From positions 124,001-188,000 of the forward strand of contig CALXXN010000002.1 of the NCBI GenBank assembly GCA_944392695.1: a stretch of DNA of 64,000 nt, written 5' to 3'. Below the pieces are notes generated by a model. That model did not search any database. It was not told the DNA's origin and was given only the letters and a program-made list of their open reading frames with translations. This document shows positions 7,964 to 15,399 of the stretch, piece after piece; the stretch's first letter is position 1, and each line of letters begins with the position of its first letter. Origin of the DNA: an uncultured Spirochaetales bacterium (GTDB taxonomy: Bacteria > Spirochaetota > Spirochaetia > Sphaerochaetales > Sphaerochaetaceae). The position numbers and the translations under genes were made by a program.

Positions 7964-8809
7964 ATGGAAAAGTCACTACGCAGATACTTCCCACTCTTCG
8001 CCCTCCCCGCGCTGATCTGCTTCACCATCGCATTCCTCATTCCGATGGTATGGGGTTTCGTGCTCTCCTTCTGCGAGTTCACGAACATCACGGATGCGCA
8101 CTTCGTGGGTTTCAGGAACTACATCAGGGCCTTCACGGTTGACAACTACTTCACCCAGGCCTTCTGGTTCACCCTCGCCTTCACGGTCGTGACAGTGATC
8201 ACGATCAACATACTCGCCTTCGCACTAGCCCTCGTCCTGACGAAGAACGTACCTGGGACAAATGCCTTCAGGACGATCTTCTTCATGCCGAACCTTATCG
8301 GAGGCATTGTCCTTGGCTGGATCTGGCAGGTCGTACTCAATGGCGTGCTTGCGAACTTCCAGCAGACCTTGCTGTCTGACTCCAAGTATGGCTTCTGGGG
8401 TCTTGTCATCCTGATGAACTGGCAGAACGTAGGCTACATGATGGTCATATACATCGCCGCTATCCAGAACATCCCGACAGACATGCTCGAGGCGGCCCAG
8501 ATCGACGGAGCCAATGGAAGGACCACGCTCTTCCGTATCACGATACCTTCTGTCATGCCGTCCATCACGATCTGCCTCTTCCTCACATTGACAAATGGTT
8601 TCAAGCTCTACGACCAGAACCTCGCACTCACCAATGGAGCCCCGAACCATCAGACGGAAATGCTGGCCCTCAACATCTTCAACACCTTCTATTCAAGAAC
8701 AGGGTTCGAAGGTGTCGGTCAGGCCAAGGCCGTCATGTTCACAATCATAGTCGCGGCGATCGCCCTCGTGCAGCTCGTGGCGACAAGGAGCAAGGAGGTC
8801 GAATCCTGA
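7964..8809 (+). CDS. ABC sugar permease, MalF/UgpA-like
   Basis: 281 residues with six predicted membrane segments. The cytoplasmic EAA loop that contacts the ATPase reads EAAQIDGANGRTTLFRITIP, a close match to the family consensus. It lacks the long N-terminal extension of enteric MalF, as is usual outside proteobacteria. Its TGA overlaps the ATG of the second permease by one base. No ATPase gene is present in the operon, so a shared MsmK-like ATPase encoded elsewhere probably energises it. Confidence 0.92.
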   Translation: MEKSLRRYFPLFALPALICFTIAFLIPMVWGFVLSFCEFTNITDAHFVGFRNYIRAFTVDNYFTQAFWFTLAFTVVTVITINILAFALALVLTKNVPGTNAFRTIFFMPNLIGGIVLGWIWQVVLNGVLANFQQTLLSDSKYGFWGLVILMNWQNVGYMMVIYIAAIQNIPTDMLEAAQIDGANGRTTLFRITIPSVMPSITICLFLTLTNGFKLYDQNLALTNGAPNHQTEMLALNIFNTFYSRTGFEGVGQAKAVMFTIIVAAIALVQLVATRSKEVES

Positions 8810-9651
8810 TGGCAGCCGTAGGTAGGAAATACACCAAATGGATCCTCTTCGCGATCCTCATCATCGTTGCCGCCTTCATCATCTTCCCCATCCTCGTGGT
8901 CGTGATGAACTCCTTCAAGGGCAACCTCTTCATCTCTTCTACAGGAGCCTTCCAGCTTCCAAATGAACAGAGCTTCGTCAAAATGGCGAACTACGTGAAC
9001 GGCGTCGCACGCATCAACTTCTTCAGCGCCTTCGGCTATTCGCTGTGGATTACGATCGCCTCCGTCGTCTTCATCCTCCTTTTGACGAGCATGCTCGCCT
9101 GGTACATCACCCGCGTGAAGGGCCGTGTGACCTCGATCATCTACTATCTCCTGGTCTTCTCGATGATCGTCCCCTTCCAGATGGTCATGTTCACGATGAG
9201 CAAGTTCGCCAACATGATCCACCTCGACAACCCAGTGGGGATCATCGTACTCTATGTCGGCTTCGGCTGCGGCATGAGCACCTTCATGTTCTCCGGCTTC
9301 ATCAAGAGCATCCCGGTCGCACTTGAGGAGGCGGCCATGATCGATGGTGCCAATCCTGTGAGGACCTTCTTCTCAGTCGTCATGCCCATGCTGAAGAGCA
9401 CGGCCATCACGATCGCGATCCTTGAGACGATGTGGGTCTGGAACGACTACCTGATGCCTTACCTGGTCATCGGTACGGAGTACAGGACCATTCCTGTCGC
9501 GATACAGTACCTGCGTGGTGGCTACGGATCCGTCGACATGGGAGCCATGATGGCCATGCTTGTCCTGGCGATGATTCCTGTTATTGTCTTCTTCCTCGCC
9601 TGCCAGAAGCACATCATCCGTGGTGTACTTGCTGGTGCGGTCAAGGGCTGA
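8809..9651 (+). CDS. ABC sugar permease, MalG/UgpE-like
   Basis: 280 residues, six membrane segments, and an EAA loop reading EEAAMIDGANPVRTFFSVVMP. It pairs with the preceding permease to form the membrane channel for the sugar delivered by the binding protein. TATG coupling to the upstream gene and a short gap before the LacI gene place it in one transcript. The C terminus QKHIIRGVLAGAVKG is the standard MalG ending. Confidence 0.93.
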   Translation: MAAVGRKYTKWILFAILIIVAAFIIFPILVVVMNSFKGNLFISSTGAFQLPNEQSFVKMANYVNGVARINFFSAFGYSLWITIASVVFILLLTSMLAWYITRVKGRVTSIIYYLLVFSMIVPFQMVMFTMSKFANMIHLDNPVGIIVLYVGFGCGMSTFMFSGFIKSIPVALEEAAMIDGANPVRTFFSVVMPMLKSTAITIAILETMWVWNDYLMPYLVIGTEYRTIPVAIQYLRGGYGSVDMGAMMAMLVLAMIPVIVFFLACQKHIIRGVLAGAVKG

Positions 9652-9670
9652 ACTTTGAAAGGGGGTGTTG

Positions 9671-10714
9671 ATGACGAACACGACAATACGCAAGAGGGTC
9701 ACGATAGCCGACATCGCAAGGGAGGCCGGTGTGTCGAAGACAGCTGTGTCCTTCGCCTTCAATGCCCCAGGGCGTATCGGTGACGAGACAAGGAGGAAGA
9801 TCCTCCTCGTCGCCGAGAAGCTCAACTACATACCAGACCCCACCGCACGCAAGTTCTCGCGTGGGGTCCAGATGACGCTGGGCTTCCTGCTTCCGCAGGC
9901 CCTGGACGTCTGTTTCGCAAACCCCTACATCATTGAAGTCATGCGCGGCCTGGGCGCGGTCGTCCAGGAGCATGGCTACATGCTCACCGTGATCCCACCC
10001 TTGAACGACTCGATCGGGGAGGCGGTGAAGAACGCGACCGTCGATGGCCTTGTGACAATGGGCTACCTGGTCGCAGATGGAGTCTCTGGCATAGTCGATG
10101 TGCGTGCCATGCCCCTCGTGATGATCGATGGTGGCAACGACGGTCAGCACATCTCAGTCAACATAGATGACGAGGCGGCGGCCCACCTCCAGCTCAGCCA
10201 GGTCCTCAAGAGGGGCCATAGGCGCATAGCCGTCCTCTCCCTACCCGCCCCCAGCCTGACACCGAAGGCCAATGACAAGGGCATAGTCGGACGGAGGATG
10301 GCAGGTTACAAGAGGGCGCTTGAGGAGGCAGGGCTTGGACTTGACGCCCTGCGGCTCTTCCAAGGGGAGGCCACCTGGCAGGCTGGCTGGGATGCGGCTC
10401 CTGCGATAAGCCTCTCAGGGGTCACCTGCCTGGTGACAATGAGTGACATCCAGGCCTTCGGCTTCCTCGACTGGTGCCAGGCCCATGGCATCAGGATCCC
10501 TGATTCGATATCAGTAGTCGGCTTTGACGATGTCAAGGGCAATGGAGCCTATGGCAGGCTGTCGACAATCAGGCAACCTGCCAGGGAAAAAGGAGTCATG
10601 GCGGCACGGCTGCTCTTCGATATCCTGCACGGTCAGGAACCGGCAGGACCACCACTGGTGCGGCATTCCTTCGTTGAAGGAGGCACATTGAAGGACATAA
10701 GCGACAGCATATAG
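9671..10714 (+). CDS. LacI-family transcriptional regulator
   Basis: 347 residues. An N-terminal helix-turn-helix with the LacI signature (VTIADIAREAGVSKTAVS, residues about 11-28) is followed by a periplasmic-binding-protein-like effector domain and a C-terminal SVVGFDDVKG motif. The start at 9671 is chosen because GGGGG lies five bases upstream; GTG 9665 and TTG 9668 are in frame but too close to it. It lies between the permease genes and malQ, so it most likely represses this operon through the inverted repeat in the promoter at 6449-6463 and is released by an alpha-glucan breakdown product. Confidence 0.92.
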   Translation: MTNTTIRKRVTIADIAREAGVSKTAVSFAFNAPGRIGDETRRKILLVAEKLNYIPDPTARKFSRGVQMTLGFLLPQALDVCFANPYIIEVMRGLGAVVQEHGYMLTVIPPLNDSIGEAVKNATVDGLVTMGYLVADGVSGIVDVRAMPLVMIDGGNDGQHISVNIDDEAAAHLQLSQVLKRGHRRIAVLSLPAPSLTPKANDKGIVGRRMAGYKRALEEAGLGLDALRLFQGEATWQAGWDAAPAISLSGVTCLVTMSDIQAFGFLDWCQAHGIRIPDSISVVGFDDVKGNGAYGRLSTIRQPAREKGVMAARLLFDILHGQEPAGPPLVRHSFVEGGTLKDISDSI

Positions 10715-10730
10715 GCTGGAGGAGTTTTCC

Positions 10731-12281
10731 ATGGATACTACAAGAGCCCGCTACAGCGGCATCCTGATGCATGTGACAAGCTTCAGGACAAGATATGGCA
10801 TAGGTGACCTCGGACGGGAGGCCTACCGGTTTGCCGACAAGCTCAAGGAAAGCGGAGTGACACTATGGCAGGTCCTGCCACTTGGCCCGACAGGCTATGG
10901 CAACAGCCCTTACGCCGCACGTTCGACATTCGCGGGCAACGAGCTGTTGATCGACCTGGAGGCACTGGTGTCGGAAAAGCTGCTCGGAGCCAACGACATA
11001 GCCTTCCCTCCCGTCTTCGATCCAGACCATGTGGAATTCGACCGGGTGAGGGAGTACAAGCTGCCCCTGTTGAAGAAAGCGGCAGCCAACTTCCTGCTCT
11101 CACGCAAGGCTGACAAGGCCTACAGGTCCTTCAAGAAGGCCAACGCCTTCTGGTTGGATGACTACGCGGTCTTCATGACGCTCTACGATGAGAAGTACCA
11201 GGATGCCAGGTGGATGCTCTGGGATGAGAAACATGACAGCACCACGATCAAGCGCTGGGAAGCAAGGGCAGAGGTCTACAAGGTGCTGCAGTTCTTCTTC
11301 CAGAAGCAGTGGAAGGCGCTGAAGGACTACGTCAACTCGCTTGGAATCCGGATCATCGGTGACATCCCGATTTTCGTCGGTGCCGACAGTGCCGACACCT
11401 GGAGCCATATAGAGCTCTTCAAGACGGATGAGAGCGGTGCCTACAGCGCCGTCTCAGGCGTACCACCAGACAACTTCTCCGCCACCGGCCAGCGCTGGGG
11501 CAACCCTGTCTACGACTGGGGCAGGCACCAGGAAAGCGGCTTCGAGTGGTGGCTTGAGCGCATCGGGCGCCAGCTTGAGCTGTGCGACATCCTGCGCATA
11601 GACCATTTCCGTGGCTTCGATGCCTACTGGGAGGTCAAGGCATCCGATCCGACTGCGGAATTCGGACGCTGGACCAAGGCACCTGGCAAGGCCTTCTTCA
11701 AGGCGCTCAGGGAACGCTTCGGCGAGCTGCCCATCATCGCAGAGGACCTTGGATTCATGACAGACTCCGTGAACAAGCTGCGCAAGGACAACAAGCTTCC
11801 AGGCATGAAGATCTTCCAGTTCGGCTTCACCCGGCTGCCAGATGGGTCCTGGGATCCTTATGACACCTTCCTCCCTCACAACTGGGAGGAGGACTTCGTC
11901 GCCTACCCTGGCACCCATGACAACGAGACCATCATGGGCTGGTACAAGGGCTTGGACGATGGAATGCGCCACTTCGTCAGGGAATACCTGGGCTGTGGGG
12001 ACGAGGAGCTGCCCTGGGCGATGATCCGTGCAATGATGCTCTCACATGCGCAGTACGCGATCGTCCCGCTTCAGGACGTACTGGGACTCGACAACAGCGC
12101 CAGAATGAACACGCCAAGCACATGCAACGAGCTCAACTGGTCGTGGAAGGTCGATGTCGCGGCCTTTGACGACTACCGCATCAGCAGGCTGAGGCACCTG
12201 GTGAAGATCTCAGGACGCAATGGCCTGACCTACGATGAGCGCATCAAGCAGATCGAGGCTGGAGCATCAAAGAAGGAGTGA
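10731..12281 (+). CDS. malQ: 4-alpha-glucanotransferase (amylomaltase)
   Basis: 516 residues, glycoside hydrolase family 77. The nucleophile Asp is in LRIDHFRGFDAYW, the acid/base Glu in IIAEDLGFM and the third carboxylate in GTHDNETIMGWY. It disproportionates maltodextrins in the cytoplasm, releasing glucose and longer chains for phosphorylase. GGAGGAG precedes the ATG. As the last gene of the transport operon it shows that the imported sugar is probably an alpha-1,4-glucan. The hairpin just after the stop closes the operon. Confidence 0.96.
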   Translation: MDTTRARYSGILMHVTSFRTRYGIGDLGREAYRFADKLKESGVTLWQVLPLGPTGYGNSPYAARSTFAGNELLIDLEALVSEKLLGANDIAFPPVFDPDHVEFDRVREYKLPLLKKAAANFLLSRKADKAYRSFKKANAFWLDDYAVFMTLYDEKYQDARWMLWDEKHDSTTIKRWEARAEVYKVLQFFFQKQWKALKDYVNSLGIRIIGDIPIFVGADSADTWSHIELFKTDESGAYSAVSGVPPDNFSATGQRWGNPVYDWGRHQESGFEWWLERIGRQLELCDILRIDHFRGFDAYWEVKASDPTAEFGRWTKAPGKAFFKALRERFGELPIIAEDLGFMTDSVNKLRKDNKLPGMKIFQFGFTRLPDGSWDPYDTFLPHNWEEDFVAYPGTHDNETIMGWYKGLDDGMRHFVREYLGCGDEELPWAMIRAMMLSHAQYAIVPLQDVLGLDNSARMNTPSTCNELNWSWKVDVAAFDDYRISRLRHLVKISGRNGLTYDERIKQIEAGASKKE

Positions 12282-12285
12282 TCAA

Positions 12286-12310
12286 GGAGGGGGCTGGCAA
12301 AGCCCCCTTC
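12286..12310. terminator. Hairpin between malQ and the convergent cysteine-cluster gene
   Basis: A stem of about 10 bp centred on GGGGGCT/AGCCCCC with loop GGCAA. There is no clear T run on either strand, so its strength is uncertain. Confidence 0.5.
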
Positions 12311-12311
12311 C

Positions 12312-12884
12312 TCATCCTGCCACAGGGCCGCTGAGCAGAGAGACAGTGTAGCGCAGCTGCTCCATCAGGCGTGGCACGTACTCATCCATTGGCAGGCTCT
12401 CCCACTCGTAACCGGAGAGGCTGCGCACCCTCTCTCCGTAATCAGACATCACAGGCACAGGGGATGAGGCAGACTCAAGCGCCTCCTTCCCTAGTGAATG
12501 GATCATCGCCCCTGGCTGGTTTGACAGGCGGCAGCCATTGAAGGCCAGCCCGTCCTTACCACGGACCGCAGAGGAGAAGAAGCAGCGGCAGATGACTGGA
12601 CGCACACCATAGGCCCTGCAACGCCTGTGCACACCATCGAACAAGGGACAGGCCCCATCGCCTGCATGCCAGTCAACATCAACACCGTTTTCGAGCAGGG
12701 TCCAGGCGATGGCCAGGGCCTCGCCATGGCAGAGCTCTGGGACGAAACAGGCGCAGCAGTTGCCACAACGTGGTGGACAGTGGAGGCCGAACTCATCCTC
12801 AAAGGCCGAGAAGTCACCGGCTATCGAATCATAGAAGTCCAAGACCTGTACAAGCTCATCGTGTAAAAGTGAGCCTATGAGCAT
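12312..12884 (-). CDS. YkgJ-type cysteine cluster protein
   Basis: 190 residues. The N-terminal half carries CPPRCGNCCACF, then CPLFD, RRCRAYGVRPVICRCF: the CxxCxxCC pattern of the zinc/iron-chelating YkgJ family. Its members bind metal or an Fe-S cluster; the role is unknown. The start is uncertain. I chose the ATG at 12884, which lies six bases after a TACGAT -10-like box with no ribosome site, suggesting a leaderless mRNA; in-frame starts at 12920 (ATG) and 12953 (TTG) are possible. It converges on malQ. Confidence 0.7.
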   Translation of the reverse strand: MLIGSLLHDELVQVLDFYDSIAGDFSAFEDEFGLHCPPRCGNCCACFVPELCHGEALAIAWTLLENGVDVDWHAGDGACPLFDGVHRRCRAYGVRPVICRCFFSSAVRGKDGLAFNGCRLSNQPGAMIHSLGKEALESASSPVPVMSDYGERVRSLSGYEWESLPMDEYVPRLMEQLRYTVSLLSGPVAG

Positions 12885-13206
12885 GGAAATATCGTATTTC
12901 ACGAAGCGATGTATTAGCATCAGGACGCTTTGAGATGCAAGTGGTAGGGGCAAATGACAAACAGTTGTTAAACTAAATACATTTGTTCCCGATCAATCTT
13001 CACACAATCTCCTCATTCAAGCCATCGACACTCTACGCTTTTTATGCATAAATTAGGCCAGCTCCGGATGGCGGACAGAAACTTTATTCAAATATCCCTC
13101 ACACACCATCATCTCAAGCCTTCCGGAGCTTTTGATTTGAATCGCAAGTGAAAGACATAGGAACAGCGGGGCGCACACCCCGCTGTTCCCTTTCCATCCA
13201 AGCGCT
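12885..13206. other. Gene-free region with a long inverted repeat
   Basis: No credible ORF. AGCTCCGGA (13060-13068) and its exact complement TCCGGAGCT (13122-13130) enclose 53 bases and are followed by TTTTGATTT, so the stretch 13060-13136 could fold as one plus-strand transcript with a terminator-like end. Nothing else recognisable apart from the hairpin at 13160-13189. Confidence 0.35.
13160..13189. terminator. Terminator hairpin after the lipoprotein gene
   Basis: A perfect 12-bp stem (GGAACAGCGGGG and complement) with a 6-base loop lies 18 bases beyond the stop of the minus-strand lipoprotein gene. The T tract is poor on both strands. Confidence 0.6.
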
Positions 13207-14055
13207 TCAGCCCTTGTTCACCAACTTGTACATCCCATCAGCCTCATCGAGCACATCGTATAAGGCGAAGGCCGCGATGATCAAGGCTGTGATGACAGGG
13301 CTGTAGCCAGCGGCCGCCCCTGTCGTGATGATGGAGCTGGCAATGGCCCACTCGGCGAAGGCATCCTCATAGATGCTGCTGATCCATTCGGTGAACTCCA
13401 CCTTCTCCCCTCCATAGTTCTTGTACTCGATCACTGTCATGATCCCACTGGCCAGTATGCCGGCGGCTACAGCGGCGACACAGGCTGCGGACACCTTGCC
13501 CCAGACCATGACCTTGGGGATGAAGGCGTACACGATGGCTGCGGTCAAAAGGACCGTCGCCTTCACGACCAACGACTTCAACTCACTATAGAACTTCTTC
13601 ATCTGGGCTGTGGTCATCGCACGTGAGTTCATGGCATACAGGTGGCGGGCATCATCCTCGATCGATGCGATCTGGCTCTTGACCTGCTCGTAGTCCTCGC
13701 TGCTCATCAAGCCCTTGGCACTGTCAAGGACCTCATAGGCATCCTGGCTTGTGGATGCTGTGTAGGCATAGTCCATGACAGCCCTGCCATCCTCCTCGCC
13801 AAGCATGCCCCGGGCGACAGCCTCGCCGTCATTCGATACCAGCACCGCAAGCTCCTCTTCACTCAGCTCCTTGGCCACGCTCTCGCTCATCAACAGCTCC
13901 TTCTGCTGGTCGATCATGCGGGCGACCCGGCTGAAACGCTCATCCACGCCCTGGTTCCTCACAGCCGCGGCATCAAGCGTACAGCCATAGAGTGATGACA
14001 AGAGCACAAGGGTGAAGACAATCAGGTTCAGTGTACGTGACAAGATACTGTTCAT
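13207..14055 (-). CDS. Lipoprotein with C-terminal membrane segments, unknown function
   Basis: 282 residues; family not recognised. The signal peptide ends in LYGC, a lipobox with Cys25. Residues 30-165 are acidic and helical. Two hydrophobic stretches follow (about 166-208 and 238-272), unusual for a lipoprotein, so the protein may be anchored by lipid and helices together. GGAGG is well placed before the ATG, which overlaps the stop of the upstream beta-barrel-like gene by ATGA. The pair is therefore one coupled unit and probably acts in the envelope. No catalytic motif is seen. Confidence 0.6.
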   Translation of the reverse strand: MNSILSRTLNLIVFTLVLLSSLYGCTLDAAAVRNQGVDERFSRVARMIDQQKELLMSESVAKELSEEELAVLVSNDGEAVARGMLGEEDGRAVMDYAYTASTSQDAYEVLDSAKGLMSSEDYEQVKSQIASIEDDARHLYAMNSRAMTTAQMKKFYSELKSLVVKATVLLTAAIVYAFIPKVMVWGKVSAACVAAVAAGILASGIMTVIEYKNYGGEKVEFTEWISSIYEDAFAEWAIASSIITTGAAAGYSPVITALIIAAFALYDVLDEADGMYKLVNKG

Positions 14056-14591
14056 TCTTTACCTCCTTCCCCCCAGTCGTAGCGGAAGGACAGGAGGAAG
14101 GTGAAGGAGAACCTGCCAAGCTGCCCTATGGCTTCTGAGAGGGTGTATGCATCACTGGCTCCTGCAGATACAAGGTCCCTTGCATTGAGCCGGAGCTCAA
14201 TGGACGACCAAGGCAGGCGCCATTCGAATCCAAGCCTGAGATGGTTTGAGAAGCGTATGTCTCCATCACTATCCAAACCAAAGGGGAAGAAGATATCAGC
14301 AAGTGAGAGTCCGATATAAACACCCCAATCCGGCATGATGTACCAATCAGCAGATACCGCTGTGTTGAGGAAGGCCCTGTCATCAGCAATATCGCGTGTC
14401 GAGTACCAGCCAAGTCCAAGTGAGAGCCTCAGCTCATCACCGAGCCTCAGTGAAGCCTCCCCGCCCACCCCTGTCGTGTCATGGACAAGTGAAAGCAGTG
14501 AGGCCATGTCCACACCCACGGAAAGGGAGAGCCCATGAAGGACCCCTGCAAGGCAGAATGAGAGAATGCTGGTGGCCAGGAGTTTCCTCAT
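14052..14591 (-). CDS. Putative outer-membrane beta-barrel protein
   Basis: 179 residues. A signal peptide (MRKLLATSILSFCLAGVLHG) is followed by alternating hydrophobic/polar strands (LSLSVGVDMASLL, GEASLRLGDELRLSLGLGWY, IELRLNARDL) and a C-terminal strand FSFTFLLSFRYDW typical of small barrels. Family unknown. The ATG at 14591 is chosen because it puts the signal peptide at the N terminus; the frame stays open upstream without a signal or ribosome site. Its TGA overlaps the start of the lipoprotein gene, suggesting that the two products act together in the envelope. Confidence 0.6.
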   Translation of the reverse strand: MRKLLATSILSFCLAGVLHGLSLSVGVDMASLLSLVHDTTGVGGEASLRLGDELRLSLGLGWYSTRDIADDRAFLNTAVSADWYIMPDWGVYIGLSLADIFFPFGLDSDGDIRFSNHLRLGFEWRLPWSSIELRLNARDLVSAGASDAYTLSEAIGQLGRFSFTFLLSFRYDWGEGGKE

Positions 14592-14703
14592 GTTCAGAAT
14601 GCTAGGACAGCACTGCCACTGGTGATCGGCGTTTTTGTCCACTTCCGGGGCCAGGTGGTTCAAGACAGGGCGGAAAGCCTGTCTGGAACATCCAGATGGC
14701 ATG

Positions 14704-14733
14704 AAAAAAGCCCTGCATCAGCTCATGCAGGGC
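14704..14733 (-). terminator. Terminator of the small two-helix membrane protein gene
   Basis: On the minus strand a 9-bp stem GCCCTGCAT/ATGCAGGGC with a 6-base loop is followed by TTTTTT, 23 bases past the stop at 14756. Confidence 0.88.
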
Positions 14734-14755
14734 CCAGCTTGGAGGACAGTGTCCA

Positions 14756-15271
14756 CTAATTGGCCGTATCCGGTTCGTTTTCCGCCTTTCCAGGCCAGCC
14801 AAGGGCGGTCCGCATCTCCTCTTCACGGTCCTGGAAACGCTTGGATGTGAACTTCACCTCATCACCACCTTGGAGTGTGAAGGTGACCCCCTGGTGGAAG
14901 TCATCGACCTTGTGCAAGGTATAGGTGTCGACCTGGTCCGCGCTGAAGGTATGCATGAGCGACGCCCCTCCTGACGCCTTCGCGCGCGTATAGAAGAGCA
15001 CGGTCTGGCTGAAGATGACAAGAAGCCCTTTCACAAGCTCCGCCTTGTCTCCGTTAACCTTCACCATGCCACATTTTATACTGAAGAAATCCTTGGTGCC
15101 CAGCGCCGCTTCCACATCCTTGACAGGGACCACGTCGTTCATGACATGGAAGACATAGGCAAGGACGAAGAGGAGCGCGAAGAGGGCGAGGTCAAAGGCC
15201 CTGCCCCCTACAGGAACGAAGAGTATCACCGCGAGCACGACAGGCATCGCATAAAGCACAGCCTTCTTCAA
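14756..15271 (-). CDS. Small membrane protein, unknown function
   Basis: 171 residues; not recognised. Two adjacent hydrophobic segments (about residues 5-21 and 25-41) form a hairpin anchor, followed by a soluble domain of about 125 residues rich in beta-type sequence (VDTYTLHKVDDFHQGVTFTL). The layout resembles bacterial PH-domain-like membrane proteins, but I cannot confirm that. The start is TTG 15271, seven bases after AGGAGG; the frame upstream has no better site. It is divergent from the large lipoprotein gene and has its own terminator. Confidence 0.6.
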   Translation of the reverse strand: MKKAVLYAMPVVLAVILFVPVGGRAFDLALFALLFVLAYVFHVMNDVVPVKDVEAALGTKDFFSIKCGMVKVNGDKAELVKGLLVIFSQTVLFYTRAKASGGASLMHTFSADQVDTYTLHKVDDFHQGVTFTLQGGDEVKFTSKRFQDREEEMRTALGWPGKAENEPDTAN

Positions 15272-15399
15272 AAGCCGACCTCCTGTATCACTTGGGAAAA
15301 AACTTAGCACAGAATTTGCCCTCCCCTCAATGGCGGTGTGAAGCTTGGCGCATCCAGATACGAAAGGAGGTGGTGCCGACCGGCACCCGAGACAAGTAC

